Origin: Spirochaetales bacterium
GTDB taxonomy: Bacteria; Spirochaetota; Spirochaetia; Sphaerochaetales; Sphaerochaetaceae
DNA: 14,038 nt
Assembly (NCBI GenBank): GCA_017475725.1
Contig: JAFVFA010000157.1
Location: 1 to 14,038 of the forward strand
Reading direction: 5' to 3'
In this document: piece by piece, positions 8,028 through 14,038 of the stretch
Position numbering within the stretch: the stretch's first letter is position 1
Layout: every line of letters starts with the position of its first letter
Made by a program: the position numbers and the translations under genes
The notes under the pieces: generated by a model
What the model was told of the DNA's origin: nothing
What the model saw: the letters and a program-made list of their open reading frames with translations, nothing else
Database searches by the model: none

Positions 8028-8936
8028 ATGAGAAAAGAGAAACGGATAGTTCCACAGTCCGAGCGCTACGCCAGGTGGGGTTATGCATTCATAATCCCCT
8101 GGGTCATCGGATTCCTGGTGTTCACATTCATCCCGATGCTGTTCTCCATGTATCTGGCATTCACCGATTATGATACCATCAATACCCCAAGGTGGGTCGG
8201 CTTTGCCAACTTCACGAAGATGTTCACCAAACCTGAGATGTGGCACAGTCTTTGGATCACGGTCAAGTTCGGTATTCTGAGTCTGCCGCTGGGACTGGTG
8301 GCAGGCTTCCTTGTTGCCTATCTTCTGAACATGAAGATACCGATGATGAAGTTCTGGAGAACCATCTTCTACCTCCCGGCAATGATAAGCGGCGTAGTTG
8401 TGGCCATGCTGTGGAGAGGGCTGTTCGACGACCAATACGGAATAATCAACTTCATTCTCAGGACCGCAGGGCTGAGAGGCCCGCAGTGGCTTCTGGATCC
8501 CAAGTACACCCTCTACTGCTTCCTGTTCCTGTCGGTATGGGGTGCAGGAGGGGGCATGGTTGTGTACCTCTCAGGTCTGCAGGGCATTCCGACGGCCCTT
8601 TACGAGGCTGCCGAGATTGACGGCTGCAGCAAGTTCCAGCAGCTGATCCACATCACAATCCCGCAGATGACTCCGATTTTCTTCTTTAATCTGATAATGG
8701 GTCTGATCGGAATGTTCCAGTACTTCGCCGAGCCTATGGTACTTACAAAGGGAGGTCCGGCCGATTCGACGATGTTCTACAACCTGTACCTATACAAGCA
8801 TGCGTTCCAATTCAGAAACATGGGCTACGCATCAGCATTGGCCTGGTTCCTGTTTGTGATAGTGCTGTTGCTGACAATGCTCACTTTCAAGTCTTCGGAG
8901 TTGTGGGTGTTCTATGAGTCGGAGGTGAAAAGATGA
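8028..8936 (+). CDS. Carbohydrate ABC transporter permease, MalF/UgpA type
   Basis: 302 residues with about six hydrophobic membrane segments: roughly 18-42, 77-101, 111-130, 160-184, 212-235 and 267-286. The cytoplasmic EAA loop, EAAEIDGCSKFQQLIHITIP (193-212), is intact and is where the ATPase subunit docks. The start is the ATG with a good ribosome binding site rather than the upstream GTG. It is 26 bases after the binding-protein stop and overlaps the next permease start in an ATGA, so the pair is translationally coupled. It forms one half of the membrane channel. Confidence 0.92.
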   Translation: MRKEKRIVPQSERYARWGYAFIIPWVIGFLVFTFIPMLFSMYLAFTDYDTINTPRWVGFANFTKMFTKPEMWHSLWITVKFGILSLPLGLVAGFLVAYLLNMKIPMMKFWRTIFYLPAMISGVVVAMLWRGLFDDQYGIINFILRTAGLRGPQWLLDPKYTLYCFLFLSVWGAGGGMVVYLSGLQGIPTALYEAAEIDGCSKFQQLIHITIPQMTPIFFFNLIMGLIGMFQYFAEPMVLTKGGPADSTMFYNLYLYKHAFQFRNMGYASALAWFLFVIVLLLTMLTFKSSELWVFYESEVKR

Positions 8937-10135
8937 TACTGGTGGTTTTCTTTCTGGTGATAGTCAACATCTTCCTCTGGGCCTTCGCGATCTCCAACTC
9001 TGTCGGTGTCATGACCAAGCGTCGTCTTGCAAGACGCAGGATGATAATCGCCACAATCATCGTCGTGGTGGCAGCGATAGCAATCCTGTATCCTGTGGCT
9101 TCCATGATTGGAGGTTCCTTCGCATCAAAGCAGGTCAGCAGAAACATCCCTGAAGTGAAGCCCGGCAATTTCTTCAATGTCATCAAAACGATGGCCAAGA
9201 ACCTTGTTCCGATAGAAGGAAAGAGAATGAACATCAAGCAGGAGTACATCGATGCTGCCGTTGCTTCACGTTCATCAACCAACATAAGGCTTGAGACCGC
9301 TCCATACTCGGTCTATGAGATGGAGATAGATGGAAAGCGCATGCACCTTGCGAAGATAGGCAAGGAGGGCAGCAAATGGCTCTATCTGAACGAGGACGAC
9401 CTCTCAGAGGTCCATCTGGCGGTCCCTGCATCCGAGGAGCAGAGGGTCAAGGCGGTCAAGTTCACATGGACGAACTATCCGGATGCACTGTCAAAGGGTG
9501 ATTTCGGGCGCTATGTAATGAACTCCCTGATTCTGGTGGTGATAAACACGATAGGAGCCCTTGTTTCATCGACTCTGGTTGCCTACGGTTTCTCCAGATT
9601 CAAGTTCAAGGGACGGGGCTGGCTGTTCATGGTCCTCCTTTCCACAATGATGCTTCCGGCTCAGGTCTCTCTCATACCGAGCTTCATAATCTACACAAAG
9701 CTCGGTTGGTACGGGACCTATCTGCCTCTGACCGTTGCAGCTTACTTTGCTGCAAGTCCATGGAACGTCTTCCTGATGAGGCAGTTCTTCATGGGACTTC
9801 CGCTTGAGCTTGACGAGGCCGCCAAGATAGACGGCTGCGGTCCGATGGGGATTCTGACAAAGGTCATCGTTCCCCAGTCCACAGCTGTCATGCTGACAAT
9901 CACGCTCTCAACTGCGGTCTTCTGGTGGAATGACTACTTCTATTCCCTGATCTATCTTCAGGACCAGAAGATGTACCCGGTCGCTCTTGGGCTGACCGCC
10001 TTCGATGCCAAGTACTTCAACAACAGCTCGCTGAAGGCTGCAGCAACAGTCATGATGCTTGTGCCGCCCATCACCCTGTTCTTCTTCCAGAAGTTCTTCA
10101 TCCAGGGAACCGTCATATCTGGAGTCAAGGGCTGA
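8933..10135 (+). CDS. Carbohydrate ABC transporter permease, MalG type, with extra N-terminal helix and large external loop
   Basis: 400 residues, well above the usual 270-300 of this family. The C-terminal two thirds are standard: GRYVMNSL (192-199) starts the transport domain and the EAA loop is DEAAKIDGCGPMGILTKVIVP (294-314). Two additions stand out. There is an extra hydrophobic segment at residues 2-22 ahead of the usual first helix (about 38-60), with the basic stretch KRRLARRR between them. There is also a loop of about 130 residues (63-191) between the first standard helix and the transport domain, where relatives usually have about 20-40. The loop is expected outside the membrane and could contact the binding protein or substrate. 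GGAGG lies 7 bases before the ATG, supporting this start and so the extra helix. No ATPase gene is present in the window. Confidence 0.9.
   Translation: MILVVFFLVIVNIFLWAFAISNSVGVMTKRRLARRRMIIATIIVVVAAIAILYPVASMIGGSFASKQVSRNIPEVKPGNFFNVIKTMAKNLVPIEGKRMNIKQEYIDAAVASRSSTNIRLETAPYSVYEMEIDGKRMHLAKIGKEGSKWLYLNEDDLSEVHLAVPASEEQRVKAVKFTWTNYPDALSKGDFGRYVMNSLILVVINTIGALVSSTLVAYGFSRFKFKGRGWLFMVLLSTMMLPAQVSLIPSFIIYTKLGWYGTYLPLTVAAYFAASPWNVFLMRQFFMGLPLELDEAAKIDGCGPMGILTKVIVPQSTAVMLTITLSTAVFWWNDYFYSLIYLQDQKMYPVALGLTAFDAKYFNNSSLKAAATVMMLVPPITLFFFQKFFIQGTVISGVKG
10127..10131 (+). promoter_or_regulatory. Ribosome binding site fixing the start of the TIM-barrel protein
   Basis: AAGGG, inside the last codons of the permease, is 8 bases before the ATG at 10140. 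This favours that ATG over the in-frame ATG at 10059, which lies within the permease and would add an unlikely Ser/Arg-rich leader. Confidence 0.6.
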
Positions 10136-10139
10136 AGAC

Positions 10140-11063
10140 ATGGACGGAATGTACGGTGTGAAGCTTTATGATCCTCGGTTCTGCACAGACAGAACAATAG
10201 ACCTTATGGAGGAGAACGGCTTCAACACCGTGTATCTGGGCAGGGATGCGCTTGTCCCTGAGTTCACAGAGGAGCTTTCAAGAAGAGGGTTCTTCTGGAA
10301 CATAGTCGAACCTGTGTTCCTTGCATCTGAAGGGGAGGATCTGGCTGTTCTGGAGGACGGGAGTCCTGCCTCTGACAGCTGGGTGCGCTTCGCATGTCCA
10401 TCTGATGCAGGGCACCTGGGTCTTGTGAGTGAGCGTATAAGCTCTGACATTGAGATCTTCGACCCTCCGGGGATCTCGCTTGACTTCATGAGGTTCTTCC
10501 AGTTCTGGGAGATGACAAGACCATCTGCCGATCCCTCGAAGCTTCCGGCAAGCTGCTTCTGTCCCAGATGCAGGAAACAGCTTGAAGGAGTCTCCGATGT
10601 CGGATCATGGAGGCAGATGACAATCGGTGAGACGGCAGACAGGCTCTGTTCGGAGGCACGCCGTCTGAAGCCCAAATTGAGGATCGGCATCCATTGTGTA
10701 CCTTGGAAAAGGGATCTGTATGATGGTGCGATTATGGAGATAATCGGTCAGAATTTCGCTGATCTTGCTAAAATAGGCGATTATCTCACTCCAATGATCT
10801 ATCATCATATGATGCATCGTGAGCCATCCTACATCACGGAGCTTATGGATGACATGGTGGCGCAGGGATGCAAGTCTGTCCTTCCGTCAATCCAGGTCAG
10901 AGAGGGATACAGAACCGATACCATGGGGGCTGCTGAATTTGCGGAGGCTCTTGAGAGAGCTTTGGAGAGCCCGTCGATGGGGGTTCTGCTCTACAAATGG
11001 GAGGACATTGCGGATGACAGTGTGCGGCTGAAGGCCGTCAGGTCCGCTCTGAGAGGTTTTTGA
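10140..11063 (+). CDS. Cytoplasmic TIM-barrel protein, glycoside-hydrolase-like
   Basis: 307 residues with no signal peptide or membrane segment, so probably cytoplasmic. I do not assign it to a numbered family. Eight strand-like segments occur in order: YGVKLYD, TVYLGRD, FFWNIVEPVF, GISLDFMRF, LRIGIHCVPW, YLTPMIYHHM, KSVLPSIQV and GVLLYKWED, fitting a (beta/alpha)8 barrel. GISLDFMRFFQFWE (111-124) resembles the 'LDxxRY' strand of the putative glycosidase (GHL/DUF4015-like) groups, with Asp115, Arg118 and Glu124 as candidate active-site residues. CFCPRC (139-144) is a CxCxxC motif also seen in some such barrels; a structural metal is possible. The gene starts 4 bases after the permease stop and ends 1 base before the next gene. 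It is most likely an intracellular glycosidase or related enzyme acting on the imported sugar (inference). Confidence 0.75.
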   Translation: MDGMYGVKLYDPRFCTDRTIDLMEENGFNTVYLGRDALVPEFTEELSRRGFFWNIVEPVFLASEGEDLAVLEDGSPASDSWVRFACPSDAGHLGLVSERISSDIEIFDPPGISLDFMRFFQFWEMTRPSADPSKLPASCFCPRCRKQLEGVSDVGSWRQMTIGETADRLCSEARRLKPKLRIGIHCVPWKRDLYDGAIMEIIGQNFADLAKIGDYLTPMIYHHMMHREPSYITELMDDMVAQGCKSVLPSIQVREGYRTDTMGAAEFAEALERALESPSMGVLLYKWEDIADDSVRLKAVRSALRGF

Positions 11064-11064
11064 T

Positions 11065-12021
11065 ATGGAAAAAGCTTTCAAATTGTCGATTGTATTGGTC
11101 ATGGTTGCCGCAATGCTGATGCTTGTGACCATGGTCTCCTGCAAGAAGCAGGGCCAGTCTCAAGTTCAGGCGGAGGCAAGACCGGACTACGGGCCGAGCA
11201 TCCCGCCTGAGAAGACCGCTGCGGTCACATGGGCTGGTTGCAGAAGGTCCATCTATGGCATAAAACCTGAGCCGACAGGGGAGGAATGGGACACCTATGT
11301 GTCACGCATGGCCTCTGAGTACGAGGGAAGCATCCCTACCTTCATCTGGATTGTGGGCACTATAACGGGGAACGGACCGAAACAGAGATGTGCGGTCAAC
11401 TATCCGGTTGAGGGGAACCTTGATGGGGTAGATGACTTCCCTCTTGACGAGAACAAGGCCTTCCTGGACATGTGTGACGAGAAGGGCTACTCCGTCTGGC
11501 TCCAGGTCGAGCCCGGAGACTGTGATCTGGTTGGCCTTGCAAAGGCCACAATGGAGCTGTACAAGGACCACAAGTGCGTCAAAGGCTTCGGCGTTGATGT
11601 GGAGTGGTACAAGACCTACAACACAGACGGCTACGGCACCAAGATCGATGACGAGCTTGCCAGGACACTTGACGAGACCATCAAGGCGGTTGACCCGCGA
11701 TTCACGCTGTTCCTGAAACACTGGGACTACAGATGGATGCCGCCGACATACCGTTCTGACATAGTATTCGTCAACGACAGCCAGCAGTTCCGCACACTCA
11801 GCAGCATGGAGGAGTTCTTCACAGGCTGGGCTGAGCGCTACTATCCCAATCCTGTCATGTTCCAGATTGGTTACGAGGCCGACTATGTTGTCTGGAAGCA
11901 GTTCGAGAACCCCAAGAAGGAACTCGGGGATGCATTGGCCAAGAACGTCAGGGATGATCAGCATCTGGGGATAATCTGGGTGGATTTCACACTCAAGAAG
12001 GCAATGAAATATGGGAAGTGA
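11065..12021 (+). CDS. Exported lipoprotein of unknown family, predicted TIM barrel, paralogue 1
   Basis: 318 residues. The signal peptide has a hydrophobic core at about 7-24 and lipobox TMVSC with lipidated Cys26, so the protein is anchored outside the cytoplasm. I do not recognise the family. Eight motifs shared with the next gene fall at regular spacing, as in a (beta/alpha)8 barrel: WAGCRRSIYG (56-65), FIWIVGT (93-99), VWLQVEPG (144-151), GFGVDVEWY (174-182), FLKHWDYR (216-223), VFVNDSQQF (234-242), VMFQIGY (264-270) and GIIWVDFTLK (302-311). GFGVDVEWY recalls the GH18 'DGxDxDxE' strand but lacks its full pattern; Asp178, Glu180, Glu149, Asp221 and Asp307 are candidate catalytic or ligand residues. 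GAGAGG lies 8 bases before the ATG, which is 1 base past the previous stop. The role in binding or cleaving the locus's glycan is inferred from context. Confidence 0.85.
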   Translation: MEKAFKLSIVLVMVAAMLMLVTMVSCKKQGQSQVQAEARPDYGPSIPPEKTAAVTWAGCRRSIYGIKPEPTGEEWDTYVSRMASEYEGSIPTFIWIVGTITGNGPKQRCAVNYPVEGNLDGVDDFPLDENKAFLDMCDEKGYSVWLQVEPGDCDLVGLAKATMELYKDHKCVKGFGVDVEWYKTYNTDGYGTKIDDELARTLDETIKAVDPRFTLFLKHWDYRWMPPTYRSDIVFVNDSQQFRTLSSMEEFFTGWAERYYPNPVMFQIGYEADYVVWKQFENPKKELGDALAKNVRDDQHLGIIWVDFTLKKAMKYGK

Positions 12022-12024
12022 CGG

Positions 12025-12924
12025 ATGAGGAAGGCAGCATTTGTTGTGTTATTGGGACTGATTCTTGTCCTCGCTGCATGCGAGCAGGTCGCAGTCCCCG
12101 GCAATGTGGAACAGAAAGGAGAACCTACAGTGAAATGGGCAGGCGTACGCTTCTCAAGCTATGGTATGCGGCAGTCATTCGGAAAGGACAACTTCCCGGG
12201 GGTTTCCAAGGCAGCGGGCTTTGCGCAGACCATGCAAAGCTACTATGACGGCAGTCAGGGTGCCTATATCCTGATAGTTGGGACTATGAGCGGGGAGGAC
12301 AGCTGCAGTCTGACGTTCCCTCTTTCAAAGAGCATCGAATACGCAAAAGGAACCAAGACAGATGATTTCTATGAGGACTATCTTGATGCCTTCGATGCGG
12401 CAGGCTATTTGGTCTGGCTTCAGGTGGAACCCGGCAATGCCGACCTGGTGGAGTTGGCCAAGGAGGTCATGACCCGGTACAGGCACCACAGCTGCGTGAA
12501 GGGATTCGGAATCGATGTCGAGTGGTACAGGCCAGCAGGGACAGACGGAGAGGGAAGCATTCTGACTGCCACTGTGGCGAACAAGGTTCTGAAGGCCGTG
12601 CGTGACATAGATCCTGAATACACGGTCTTCGTCAAGCACTGGGACTACAGAAGGCTTCCTGTTGCGACAGACGGATTCGTCTATGTCAATGACAGCCAGC
12701 AGTTCAGCTCCCTAGACCATGTGGCAGATGAGTTCTCGGACTGGTCGGCCCACTTCTATCCGTGTCCTGTCATGTTCCAGATAGGCTACAACGCCGACAG
12801 ATGGATATGGAACACGTTCAGCAACCCGGCCGAGGAGTTCGGGCAGTACATTGTGGACAATATGAAGACCGGCAACGATGTCGGCATAATCTGGGTCGAT
12901 TTCACACTGAAGGATGTGCTGTAG
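12025..12924 (+). CDS. Exported lipoprotein of unknown family, predicted TIM barrel, paralogue 2
   Basis: 299 residues with signal peptide and lipobox LAAC, lipidated Cys19. It is a tandem paralogue of the preceding gene, sharing all eight strand motifs: WAGVRFSSYG (38-47), YILIVGT (81-87), VWLQVEPG (130-137), GFGIDVEWY (160-168), FVKHWDYR (202-209), VYVNDSQQF (219-227), VMFQIGY (249-255) and GIIWVDFTLK (287-296). Glu135, Asp164, Glu166, Asp207 and Asp291 are conserved with it. Similarity is also visible in the DNA, so this is a duplication. The regions between strands 1 and 3 have diverged and differ in length, which suggests changed specificity rather than simple redundancy. It starts 3 bases after the previous stop with only a modest ribosome site (GGGAAG), so it may be translationally coupled. 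It is the last gene of the operon; no clear terminator follows. Confidence 0.85.
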   Translation: MRKAAFVVLLGLILVLAACEQVAVPGNVEQKGEPTVKWAGVRFSSYGMRQSFGKDNFPGVSKAAGFAQTMQSYYDGSQGAYILIVGTMSGEDSCSLTFPLSKSIEYAKGTKTDDFYEDYLDAFDAAGYLVWLQVEPGNADLVELAKEVMTRYRHHSCVKGFGIDVEWYRPAGTDGEGSILTATVANKVLKAVRDIDPEYTVFVKHWDYRRLPVATDGFVYVNDSQQFSSLDHVADEFSDWSAHFYPCPVMFQIGYNADRWIWNTFSNPAEEFGQYIVDNMKTGNDVGIIWVDFTLKDVL

Positions 12925-12942
12925 CCAAGGTGTTTGACAATG

Positions 12943-12951
12943 TGCTATAAT
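12943..12951 (+). promoter_or_regulatory. Extended -10 promoter of the LacI-family gene
   Basis: TGCTATAAT is a perfect TG-n-TATAAT extended -10 element, 39 bases before the ATG. No -35 is seen at the right distance; extended -10 promoters often do without one. It would let the regulator be made independently of the sugar operon ahead of it. Confidence 0.65.
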
Positions 12952-12973
12952 TATCCTGCACAAAAGGATATCG

Positions 12974-12979
12974 AAGGAG
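12974..12979 (+). promoter_or_regulatory. Ribosome binding site of the LacI-family gene
   Basis: AAGGAG lies 11 bases before the ATG at 12991. A second purine run, AGAGGA, lies nearer (12983-12988) and may also contribute. Confidence 0.6.
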
Positions 12980-12990
12980 TATAGAGGAAA

Positions 12991-13995
12991 ATGGTTACCA
13001 TTAAGGATGTTGCTCAGGTTGCAGGGGTGTCCCACACAACTGTGTCTTTGGCGTTGAGGGGTTCAAGCAGTATTACAGAGGAGACCAAGCAGAAGGTCCT
13101 CAAGGCCGCCAAGCGTCTGAACTATCATCCGAACCATCTTGCACGTTCGCTTGTCAATGGAAAGACCAATGTGATCGGAGTTGTAGCCAACTTCTTCTCA
13201 AGTAATTTCGAGATGGAGATTCTGAAGGGAATCGAGCAGAGCATAAGGGCATCGGATGAGAACTACATGATCAACCTTTTCGCCACTCTTGAGAAGAATG
13301 ACAAGGTTCTGACCGATCTTTGCCTTGGAAGGCATGTCGACGGAGTCATCCTGCTTTCCATCAGCCCGTCCCCGGAGGTCATCAAGCTCTATTCGGACAA
13401 CAACTGCCCCATGATAGTGGTGGATGAGGTCGCCGAAGGGGCAATCGAGGTCACCATGGACAACTACCATGGGGCCTACATGGCAACGGAGCACCTGATA
13501 AACAGCGGGCGAAAGGATCTTGCCATAGTCCTTGGAGACAGCAGCAGGGATGAGCTGGGTCTTTCCATGAAGGAGAGGAAGCAGGGTTTCCTTCAGGCCA
13601 TCAAGGACCATGGGCTCAAGTTCAACGAGAGGAACCTTTTCTACATTGAGGACTACTATTTCGAGGAGGGACAGGTGGTCTTCAAGCGCATGCAGCGCTA
13701 TGGGAACACCATTGACGGAATCTTCTGTGCTGCAGGTGACATTGTGGCTTCCGGAATAATGCTTGAGGCCAAGAACGATCGGGTGAACATCCCGAGGGAC
13801 CTTTCGATCATAGGCTATGACGACATATTCTCATCAGCCATAATCGATCCGCCGCTTTCAAGCATCAGGCAGCCGCTCTTCCAGATAGGCAAGAACGCCT
13901 ATGCCAGAATGGAGAGGATACTGAACGGAACAGAGGAGTACAAACCCAACAAGCTTGTATATGAGCCGCAGTTGATTGCCAGAGCCTCAGTGTAG
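12991..13995 (+). CDS. LacI-family transcriptional regulator
   Basis: 334 residues, the standard family length. The N-terminal helix-turn-helix is at residues 3-22 (TIKDVAQVAGVSHTTVSLAL), the hinge helix at about 47-56 (HLARSLV) with Leu54 at the position that inserts into the operator's central CpG, and the remainder is a periplasmic-binding-protein-like effector domain starting TNVIGVVANFFSSNF and including the usual late motif GYDDIFSSAIIDPPLSSIRQ. It most likely represses the sugar operons and is released by a sugar or sugar phosphate. Candidate targets are the CpG-centred palindromes at 6299-6313 and 6415-6429. No copy of that element is seen near its own promoter, so autoregulation through the same site is not evident. 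The 43 bases after its stop show no feature. Confidence 0.95.
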   Translation: MVTIKDVAQVAGVSHTTVSLALRGSSSITEETKQKVLKAAKRLNYHPNHLARSLVNGKTNVIGVVANFFSSNFEMEILKGIEQSIRASDENYMINLFATLEKNDKVLTDLCLGRHVDGVILLSISPSPEVIKLYSDNNCPMIVVDEVAEGAIEVTMDNYHGAYMATEHLINSGRKDLAIVLGDSSRDELGLSMKERKQGFLQAIKDHGLKFNERNLFYIEDYYFEEGQVVFKRMQRYGNTIDGIFCAAGDIVASGIMLEAKNDRVNIPRDLSIIGYDDIFSSAIIDPPLSSIRQPLFQIGKNAYARMERILNGTEEYKPNKLVYEPQLIARASV

Positions 13996-14038
13996 GCCGG
14001 CAAGCAAGGGCGGATTTTGGAATAGGATAATTGGAATG

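Noticed and set aside
10059..10139. Longer N-terminus for the TIM-barrel protein
   Set aside because: It would overlap the permease in another frame and add a Ser/Arg-rich leader; the ATG at 10140 has a ribosome site and begins at the first barrel strand.
12934..12939. Perfect TTGACA upstream of the LacI gene
   Set aside because: It is only 6 bases from the TATAAT at 12946, so it cannot be the -35 for that -10, and no -10 lies 16-18 bases downstream of it.
12952..12970. TATCC/GGATA inverted repeat in the LacI leader
   Set aside because: The stem is only 5 bp with a 9-base loop and no T-run, too weak for a terminator; the sequence does not resemble the operator element.
12925..12990. Possible terminator between the second lipoprotein gene and the LacI gene
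   Set aside because: No GC-rich stem with a following T-run is visible, so partial read-through into the regulator gene remains possible.

Overview
The window looks like bacterial chromosome with moderate-to-high GC coding sequence and one strongly AT-rich intergenic region. The relaxed lipoprotein boxes (FTVVSC, VTMVSC, LAAC) on three exported proteins, the hybrid sensor kinase type and the style of the sugar operon fit a spirochaete of the Sphaerochaeta/Treponema kind. A Gram-positive gut anaerobe cannot be excluded from sequence alone, and the taxonomic call is an inference.

Layout. Bases 1-2052 (+) hold the 3' part of a hybrid sensor histidine kinase with two receiver domains, cut by the window edge. 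It converges tail-to-tail on a two-gene minus-strand operon, a GH94 glycoside phosphorylase (6281 to 3795) followed 3 bases later by an alpha-D-phosphohexomutase (3791 to 2049). The stop codons of the kinase and the mutase overlap in a shared CTAG. A 259-bp divergent control region (6282-6540) carries repeated, CpG-centred, LacI-type palindromes. To its right is a tightly packed plus-strand operon: sugar-binding lipoprotein (6541-8001), MalF-type permease (8028-8936), unusually long MalG-type permease (8933-10135), a cytoplasmic TIM-barrel glycosidase-like protein (10140-11063), and two tandem paralogous lipoproteins of unknown family (11065-12021 and 12025-12924). A LacI-family repressor (12991-13995) follows with its own extended -10 promoter.

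How it may work together (inference). This is a carbohydrate-utilisation locus. The two surface or periplasmic lipoproteins would bind or trim a glycan, the ABC importer would take up the oligosaccharide using an ATPase encoded elsewhere, and the cytoplasmic barrel protein would do further trimming. The GH94 enzyme would split the product with phosphate to give a sugar-1-phosphate, and the mutase would turn that into sugar-6-phosphate without spending ATP on phosphorylation. The LacI protein is the obvious candidate to bind the palindromes between the two divergent operons. The least understood part is the pair of paralogous lipoproteins: they show eight regularly spaced conserved strand-like motifs, as in a (beta/alpha)8 barrel, with invariant acidic residues at strand ends, and may be an undescribed glycoside hydrolase or glycan-binding family.
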